In this document: one piece after another, positions 20,532 through 26,823 of the stretch
Layout: each line of letters starts with the position of its first letter
Position numbering within the stretch: the first letter of the stretch is position 1
Assembly (NCBI GenBank): GCA_011800805.1
Contig: MPNW01000732.1
Coordinates: forward strand, 1 to 26,823
Direction: 5' to 3'
DNA: 26,823 nucleotides
DNA from: Hirudo medicinalis
Taxonomy: Eukaryota > Annelida > Clitellata > Hirudinida > Hirudinidae
Notes under the pieces: generated by a model
Seen by the model: the letters and a program-made list of their open reading frames with translations, nothing else
Databases searched by the model: none
What the model was told of the DNA's origin: nothing
Program-made: the position numbers and the translations under genes

Positions 20532-22079
20532 ATGGCCATCGTTGTAGAAGAATTTAAGCGTTTTTGTCAGACAACATCGATGAGAGGAGTTCCGAAAGTT
20601 GCAAAATCCCAGGAATTATTTCTGAAATTAGTTTGGACAATATTTCTTCTCGCTTGCATTATAATGTTTGCCTATTTTTTCTTGGGATTTTTTGTAAAAT
20701 ATTACCAGTGGCCTGTAACGACAAGATTTGGCGAAAATATTAAGGACAAGATTGTATTTCCAGACATCACAATTTGCAGTCTCAACCGTTTTGTCAACAA
20801 TCTTGGAAAGGATAAGATAAGAGATTACTTTCAGCTTTTCAGACAAATTGAAAGAAAAAACCTTAGCAGTGACTGCAGCTGGATTTATGGATATCTAAAT
20901 TCTTTGTCGGGTTTAACGATCTCGCGTCCCAAAAAAGGATTGAAAGACAGCGATTGTCCAAAATTTATTACAGATTGTCGACTTTATTCTCAGAATTGGC
21001 AGTTTCGAAAATCTTGTACAAATAGTTTCGAATATTCTTGGGACGCCTTTTATCAGGGATGCTACACAATTAGGCCAAGTTTGGAACGATTTAACCATAG
21101 CACCCCAACGAGAGGAATGACACTTCTCTTAAACAACGGTCCCCCATTCGCTGAACACATTCCTTACGAAATGTCACTTACATCATCTCAATCAAATGGA
21201 GTGACATTGGTAATTCACAGCCCTGGAACTCCTCCTGATCTCAAGCGTGGTTTTTCCATTGGAGCTGGTACGGAAAATGTCATCAAAATCGTTCAGACGA
21301 AGGTTGAGAGGCTGCACACACCGCACAATCCATACGATTGCACCTCACAAACATACTTAGAAAACTCTACCAAAGAAAAATACTCAAGAGACATGTGTTT
21401 AGATTATTGTTCTCAAATTAAAATCTTTAACTTATGCGGCTGTGTCGTCAGTTGGTATGCCATACCAGAATCTCTAGGCAACATTTCACTCTGCGGAAAT
21501 TTGACGGGGACAGATGCTGGCAAAAAAGCAATTGAAAATTTAATATGCGCAGATTCTAATTCTGATGATACATGTGAAGAACTGTGCTTACTTCCATGCA
21601 GTGAAACAACATACAATCACTACGCGGTAGTATCGCCATGGCCTCCGAAATTCATTGAACTCGGACTCTTTGAAGACTACATCGAAGACTGCTTGGACGA
21701 CCATCCTCAGGTTAAGGAACGATTTCGAGCCTACGAATGTTTAAACGCTGAAGTAACAAACTCTACCACTGCCAACACGACTTGTGGCAATTACCAAGTA
21801 ACCGATTTGAATGAAATTGAGAAATCCTTCATGCTCGTGAAAATTATTATTGAGGAGGATTTTCCATATTCACTTGTTGATAAACCATCCTATGCATGGG
21901 AAGACATGCTTGGTCTCATCGGGGGAATGTTGAGTCTCTGGCTTGGAATTTCAGTCATGACAGTCGTTGAAATTTTGGAACTTTTCTACTTTATTCTCAA
22001 AAGATACTTTTGTAAACTGCAAAACTACATGTTTAAAGTGAAGCCACAAGTCGTCAGTCGAGATATTCCTGTACATTAA
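20532..22079 (+). CDS. DEG/ENaC-family ion channel subunit, single exon
   Basis: A 515-residue trimeric cation-channel subunit of the epithelial sodium channel/degenerin/ASIC superfamily, expected in the plasma membrane. The start is the first ATG; the frame runs 10 codons further upstream without one. A first membrane segment lies at about residues 31-56, followed by YYQWPVTTRF and FPDITIC (the family 'YPV.T' and 'FPAVTICN' marks). A large extracellular domain with many Cys follows, including YSRDMCLDYCSQIKIFNLCGC split as CLDYC and CGC (post-knuckle signature). A second membrane segment lies at 459-489 with LSLWLGISVMTVVE; GIS is the G-x-S selectivity filter. Several N-glycosylation sequons (NIS, NLT, NTT) are present. 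The pre-TM1 gating motif usually read HG is RG (TSMRGVPKVA, residues 18-19). Length is normal for peptide- or proton-gated members, and the ligand is not predictable. Absence of introns contrasts with region 1. Confidence 0.93.
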   Translation: MAIVVEEFKRFCQTTSMRGVPKVAKSQELFLKLVWTIFLLACIIMFAYFFLGFFVKYYQWPVTTRFGENIKDKIVFPDITICSLNRFVNNLGKDKIRDYFQLFRQIERKNLSSDCSWIYGYLNSLSGLTISRPKKGLKDSDCPKFITDCRLYSQNWQFRKSCTNSFEYSWDAFYQGCYTIRPSLERFNHSTPTRGMTLLLNNGPPFAEHIPYEMSLTSSQSNGVTLVIHSPGTPPDLKRGFSIGAGTENVIKIVQTKVERLHTPHNPYDCTSQTYLENSTKEKYSRDMCLDYCSQIKIFNLCGCVVSWYAIPESLGNISLCGNLTGTDAGKKAIENLICADSNSDDTCEELCLLPCSETTYNHYAVVSPWPPKFIELGLFEDYIEDCLDDHPQVKERFRAYECLNAEVTNSTTANTTCGNYQVTDLNEIEKSFMLVKIIIEEDFPYSLVDKPSYAWEDMLGLIGGMLSLWLGISVMTVVEILELFYFILKRYFCKLQNYMFKVKPQVVSRDIPVH

Positions 22080-23304
22080 AAAACTTTCCTTTGTATGTCC
22101 TCTTGTCCATTTGATGTTGTTTAATTCTCCTAATTGGATGGTCTTCTTGACCAGTCCAACCAGTTCCAATTCTTCAAAGCGGTTAACTTTATTTTAATCA
22201 ATCAACATCATCTACATTATGTGCCACCTTCATGTTGATATCGAATTCATTCCATCAGATTATTCAATTTTGGAAAACCTAGTTGAGTAAAGGTTGAATA
22301 GACAACTTTTTTCCAAGTTATTTTATATAATTTTAGGGATGGATATTTTTAGATGTCCGACGGTATTTTATTTGGAATTAAAGTTTGTTTATGTATTAGT
22401 TATTTAGTTGTCGAATCAGTTGACCCGGTTTGCCTTCTCACAACACGTTCGTAAGTTGTAACAAGCCGTCCATTCACGAGTCAGAAATATGAAATGAGAA
22501 AAACAAGATCGATTTTTAATCGATTGCGCAAATCAAACTCCTTCAACAACTGCATAATCGATTATTTTCACACTCGTATGATGTGATTCATGAGGGGAAG
22601 CTCACCATTCAATTGCAAATATATTTTCACTCAGTTCCTTTTCTGATAAAAGGTGAGGAGTTTGCTGTCGAAAACGTTGGATAAATTATGTAATTATGTT
22701 TCAATAAAATAATCACTTTGTAAATTGCAAAGCGTTTTTATCCCGATTTATCTACTACTAAGATCCACCAAGAAGAGGTTTCGTAGAATATGTTATTGTA
22801 CCAATATTATAGGGCATACTTTTAGCAGATAATGAAGGCAAATATTTGTTTGTTCATTTTCATCGGGGCTTTTAAGTCATCCCGCATAACTGATAAGAAA
22901 GTAATCTATTTGAGCACTTATGTACTGATTTTTGATATTTCCGATAGAGTTTTGTATCTATTAAATGGTTGTATTATATTTGTCCCAATTACATCCCAAT
23001 TAAATTATTCCTTCTGTTTTAAAGTGAGGTTAAAAATGTAAATAAAACAAGGCAAAACAAAGAAGCTACAACGTCAGGAATTATTTAGAATAAAGTTTGG
23101 TCAATTTTAAGAAGCTTGTGACCCACGCATCAAGAAATATAAATTCGAAGTAACATTTTACTAAAATAATTGTTTAAATAAACCTTTTATTTTTATATTG
23201 TTTAACATTGTTCAAATACTGTTTTAATGAAATACATTCTAGAAGTTGATAATGTTTTTCAGAAGTACGATCAGTATCTGAATTTTCCACTCCTACCTTG
23301 CAAA
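22080..23304. other. Intergenic region between channel gene and secreted-protein gene
   Basis: A polyadenylation signal AATAAA at 22703-22708 is the best candidate for the channel transcript (ATTAAA also near 22377). A small frame at 22832-23041 has AT-driven composition and no recognisable feature. AATAAA-like words occur again at 23039-23044 and about 23177. No promoter is assigned. Confidence 0.45.
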
Positions 23305-24138
23305 ATGCTGGCATTCATTTTCATTCTCTCAATTCACTTGTCACGGGCAGATTGGAGCCGGGATGATTTCGATGCCCAGGTATTAATTATGATGGAAACG
23401 CATCAAATAACGTCTTGCAAGCCTGGGTATGTTCTACTTTCCTGTGGCATTGACGACATCGGCCACTATGACTTGAAGGACCAATACTCTTCCTTCGCAA
23501 ATAAAGGCGATGGAATGACACCTGGAAAAGCCAAATACGCTCATCCTTTCAACGAGACCTCGTGTGCCTGTGTCGATCAAACCATGAATAAATGGCTGAT
23601 GGGAAAACTACTAGAATCGAAGGATTTTTTGGGAAAGTTTCAACCGTCCACTTGCATCGCCTGGTGTTACAAAACCACGGATGCAACCAATTTCTATTCT
23701 TCAGCTACTAGCTCAAGGCTCTTTAGAACCATGAACGCTGTTTGCCCATCTGACAGCAAAACCACAGGGTGTCACATGCAGTTCGGAGGGGACAGGCATG
23801 GATCAGTCCACATTGAAGTCGGAAGGTTTTATTACCCTGTAGACGATGGGAAATCGTGCTTTTGTCAGGATACAATTGGCAGCAAGTGCATATCCTCATG
23901 CGCCGGTGGCATCGAGGGTTACGAAATCGAAACAACCAAAGGGTTTGACGATGTCATCCACGCTCATTGTCCGGATGGATCCGTTGTGCTCGGTTGTGGG
24001 GTGAAGCCTCAGTTCATGTCCGACGATGGAAAGTACGAAAGATTCCCCACTTCGTTCGTCTCTGGTCTCAATTCCTGCACTTGCCACAGTTACAACGGGG
24101 CAGCCTGCTTTGCAGTGTGTGCCAAAAGTCTAAAGTAG
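23305..24138 (+). CDS. Secreted protein of three six-cysteine modules, PCSK9 C-terminal-domain-like
   Basis: From the Met at 23305 the product has 277 residues and begins with a signal peptide (MLAFIFILSIHLSRA, cleavage likely before DWS). The frame extends to an ATG at 23227, but that would bury the signal peptide behind 26 polar residues, so I prefer 23305. Three repeats share one cysteine plan: C-x8-C, then C-x-C, then C-x3-C. Cys positions are 38, 47, 87, 89, 117, 121; 147, 156, 185, 187, 195, 199; 222, 231, 258, 260, 268, 272. The opening reads CKPGYVLLSCG, CPSDSKTTGCH and CPDGSVVLGCG. The C-x8-GC opening, three modules and six Cys per module resemble the Cys/His-rich domain of PCSK9 (CEEGWTLTGC). 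There is no subtilisin domain and no membrane anchor. Function unknown; an extracellular binding role is inferred. Confidence 0.85.
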   Translation: MLAFIFILSIHLSRADWSRDDFDAQVLIMMETHQITSCKPGYVLLSCGIDDIGHYDLKDQYSSFANKGDGMTPGKAKYAHPFNETSCACVDQTMNKWLMGKLLESKDFLGKFQPSTCIAWCYKTTDATNFYSSATSSRLFRTMNAVCPSDSKTTGCHMQFGGDRHGSVHIEVGRFYYPVDDGKSCFCQDTIGSKCISSCAGGIEGYEIETTKGFDDVIHAHCPDGSVVLGCGVKPQFMSDDGKYERFPTSFVSGLNSCTCHSYNGAACFAVCAKSLK

Positions 24139-24327
24139 CTTTATTAGGCTGTTGTTTTTCTCAGAATGTTTGCTGACTGGCATCGTTCGATATGAATTTA
24201 TTGTCCTTGAAAATTTGTGAAAATACGAGGTGGAAAAGAACTGAATGGAATATCTTCCAATGAAATGCTGATTTATGTTTATTTCCTGAATAATTTTGAA
24301 ACCATGTTCAATCAAGTTATCGAGTCT

Positions 24328-24333
24328 ATTAAA
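24328..24333 (+). terminator. Possible polyadenylation signal of the secreted-protein gene
   Basis: ATTAAA 190 nt after the stop codon. A canonical AATAAA follows only at 24753-24758. Confidence 0.4.
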
Positions 24334-24585
24334 GTTTCCTTCGTAGACACTTCATAACGATTAACGTTGTTCGAATTATTCAACCACTGAATACACAATG
24401 TCTGAAAATTCACTATTGATGTCATTAAATGAAATCTTTCCATCTAGAATTACAAATGCATGGAATCTTAACACAGGTGGTTTGGCGTCCTTTGTGGTTC
24501 TTTTCAAACATTTTCAAATGATTTATTGATCAACTAGAAAAGGGTTGATTTCTTAATGTTTAAAGCTGGTTATTGCTTTGCTGTG

Positions 24586-24650
24586 CTTCAAGTTTAAATT
24601 GTACTTCAAATTCAAATTGTACTTCAAGTTTAAATTGTACTTCAAGTTTT
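24586..24650. repeat. 18-bp tandem repeat (about 3.5 copies)
   Basis: Unit AAATTGTACTTCAAGTTT, repeated with one diverged copy (TTCAAATTC). No coding sense. Confidence 0.85.
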
Positions 24651-25038
24651 GCAAACCGTTTGAAAGACCAATAAGTCCTTCTGTTGAGCGGGATAACTAT
24701 TTTCTTAATGGATGCTTATTTCTCGATAATTGCTTCATTTACGTTGTGAACAAATAAACTTTGTTAATGTGTTTTGGCTACATGAGAGTTAAATCACGAT
24801 GTGTTTGCGGTGGATGGCCGTAAAACTACTGTACGGCTGAAATCAGTTCATTAGGAGGGAAAATTAATAGGAGCTACTTTATTATTTCGGACGGAAACGA
24901 AACAACTCCACAACATGGCGGACAAACGAGAAATCAAAATATTAATGAAATTTTCATCGATTAATTAATAATTGTAATATAAAATAACTGCATTATAAGT
25001 TTAACAAAATCAACGCCACAGTAAAATGTTACTTCCAG

Positions 25039-25039
25039 C

Positions 25040-25080
<41 letters not shown>

Positions 25081-25081
25081 C
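25039..25081. repeat. (CAA)n microsatellite
   Basis: About 14 CAA units. It produces a poly-Leu open frame on the minus strand (24961-25194). The part of that frame beyond the repeat has varied composition, but no splice structure or family that I can recognise. Confidence 0.95.
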
Positions 25082-25456
25082 GAGTTCTGAGAAAGCAAGA
25101 ATTTTGTTGTCGCATTTTCAAGCACCTTGGCAACGTTCGATGTGAAAGCATCAGTTGCACCTCGCACCTCAGGAGCGACAGACAGCTGGAACACAATTTC
25201 ACCTCTGCTTAGTTGATGTTGGTGACGATGAAGCTGGTACTGGTAAGAAAGAAATTACCACAACAACAGGATTATTTAGGGGGAGTGTGGCTTGATTATT
25301 AATTAATAATATCATTGTTAACCTCTCTAATAAAATATTTACCAACTTTGTTGCATCATATTATGTTGATTTTACAGTCAATTGATCTCATTAAATTTAT
25401 TGTTTGAATGTGTTTTCTTATTATATACCATCATATTTACCGCTATTGTCTAATCA

Positions 25457-25505
25457 CAGTTAATTAACACCAATTACAGTTAATTAACACCAATTACAGT
25501 TAAGT
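25457..25505. repeat. 20-bp tandem repeat (about 2.4 copies)
   Basis: Unit CAGTTAATTAACACCAATTA starts at 25457, 25477 and 25497. Confidence 0.9.
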
Positions 25506-26823
25506 AATAGAACCTAATCGGGCTTAAATAGTCTGTCCCAAATATTTATTGTTACCGCGCGCAATCGTCCATCGGTCTACACGCGTGAATGAATTCACAG
25601 GTGAAAAACTGCCACAGGTAAAAAATTGCATTGTTCCGGTTGCTATGGTGTCTTCCTGTCCTCCCGATTAAAAATGCCTTTATAATCGATTCGCTCTCGA
25701 AGTAGTTTGGTTAATATTAGCGCCGATATTCTCGGGGATGACGTGCTAAACGAGTTAACTTATCTTAACTAAACAAATTAATTAAAGTAATCCTTAAGGA
25801 TTATCTCCTGTTTGTAGGAACCGCCTCCTTCTCCTTAACTTCTTCTCTTCTTCTTGTTTGACAGCCTTCATTCAGACTCTGAAGCAAAGGAAGGGTTAAA
25901 AACTTGGAAGATTTTTAAATCCAATCACTCCATTTTAAACCATTCAGTTCGTTGAAATGCTACTTTATCTTGATTTCTTGCAAATTTTTTAAATTGTTTG
26001 AGAAGCAGCCAAGTTTTCTAAATAAATAAATAAGTGTTTTTAGAGATAAAAATAATCCTCGAAAAATATTGCTGTCAAAAATTGAATGAAAGTTTGAGGT
26101 GAGCCAAAATATTATTTTACTTTTTATATCGAATAAAGTAATTTCACGGGTTGTACATCTTTATCTTAATCAACTGATATGTTATTAACAATTATAATTT
26201 CTTTCAAATAAAAATAATAAGACAATCGAACACACATTCGGGTTTTGTTTTGATGATGACGTCATTGTATATGTCGTTTGTAAACATAATGAAGCGTGGC
26301 TTCCACTTTAAAATTACGATGTCGTCTGCTAAATTATCATTTAACCATTTAGTGATTATCTGAGAGGTTTTAAGCGAGAAATGCCTGTCAAACTTGTCCA
26401 CAACCTGAGCACGCCTCCTCTCGAATATTTTTCTAACGGTACTGTCTTCAATGGAGTGTTGTTGCACAGTTTGTTTTTGGAAATTGTTTGTTTGAACAAA
26501 CAATTGATTCACAGCTAAGTATCGTCGTTAGTGAATTATAACTAAGTGTCATTATTGATGAATTACACCTGAGATGACATTCTTGTAGAGTTGTTTTTTT
26601 TTTTTGTTTTTTTTTATAATTTGTGGGAATAATTTCGAATAGCTTGTTGGATTTGACTAAGATCTGTCAAATGAAAAAAATGCATGCGGTTGATTTTTAG
26701 AAAAATCGGTCTTTGTATTTAAATCCTTTTAATTTTTTTTTTAAATTTATTATTTTCCAATCTCGGCAAAATTAGATCAAGACATGATTTCATCTTTAAA
26801 TGACATTTATTTACTAAATTAAT
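25506..26823. other. Downstream region, no recognised gene
   Basis: AT-rich. A minus-strand frame of 102 codons (26204-26512) has a charged middle section (RKIFERRRAQVVDKFDRHF) that could be an exon or a degraded element, but nothing supports a family. A poly-T tract lies at 26596-26616. No other feature is seen. Confidence 0.35.

Noticed and set aside
24914..24967. ATGGCGGAC start-like motif with a short frame
   Set aside because: It resembles a first exon but stops after 17 codons with no donor in frame and no following exons.
26257..26264. TGACGTCA CRE palindrome
   Set aside because: A single 8-bp match without a promoter or gene next to it is expected by chance.
1..26823. CRISPR arrays, operons, bacterial promoters, rRNA or tRNA genes
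   Set aside because: The DNA is animal nuclear; no spaced direct repeats or cloverleaf-like gene was seen by eye.

Overview
The window is animal nuclear DNA. It is AT-rich, genes are split into many short exons with GT..AG introns, microsatellites of the (ATT)n and (TGA)n kind are common, and there are fragments of mariner, hAT-like and several non-LTR retrotransposons. The gene families (CLASP TOG domains, an IRE1/RNase L-type KEN domain, RAB3GAP1, a DEG/ENaC channel) fit an invertebrate metazoan, perhaps a lophotrochozoan; the sequence alone does not fix the species. Homology statements come from my recall of the families, not from a search.

Region 1 (820-9788, + strand) is the most striking part. 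I could chain 23 exons whose splice phases all agree into one 872-codon reading frame. The first 14 exons encode two TOG/HEAT domains that read like CLASP TOG1 and TOG2. The next exons encode a kinase fold with lost catalytic residues (R at the beta-3 Lys position, HND for HRD, NFG for DFG). The last three encode a KEN endoribonuclease domain like those of IRE1 and RNase L, in which the catalytic Y, R, N and H appear to be kept. The phase-1 splice that joins the TOG part to the kinase part is the key inference: a microtubule-type TOG array fused to a pseudokinase-KEN ribonuclease. I know of no described protein with this architecture. The last long intron carries an internally deleted mariner.

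Region 2 (about 9985-12900) is repeat territory: a broken LINE, one end of a hAT-like element, an assembly gap flanked on both sides by the same ~120-bp sequence, and a probable retroposon tail.

Region 3 (12920-18817, + strand) is the C-terminal two thirds of a RAB3GAP1-like gene. Exon order and most splice phases are kept, but two in-frame stop codons interrupt it (TAG at 15652, TGA at 17389) and the N-terminal exons are not seen. Its introns hold a LINE fragment and a ~1.1-kb element bounded by ~55-65-bp inverted repeats.

Region 4 (about 19000-24138) begins with a CR1-like LINE remnant, then two apparently intact genes on the + strand: a single-exon DEG/ENaC-family channel (20532-22079) with R in place of the conserved His of the HG gating motif, and a secreted protein (23305-24138) of three six-cysteine modules resembling the C-terminal modules of PCSK9 but with no protease domain. 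From 24139 to the end I see only simple repeats and weak, unassigned open frames.
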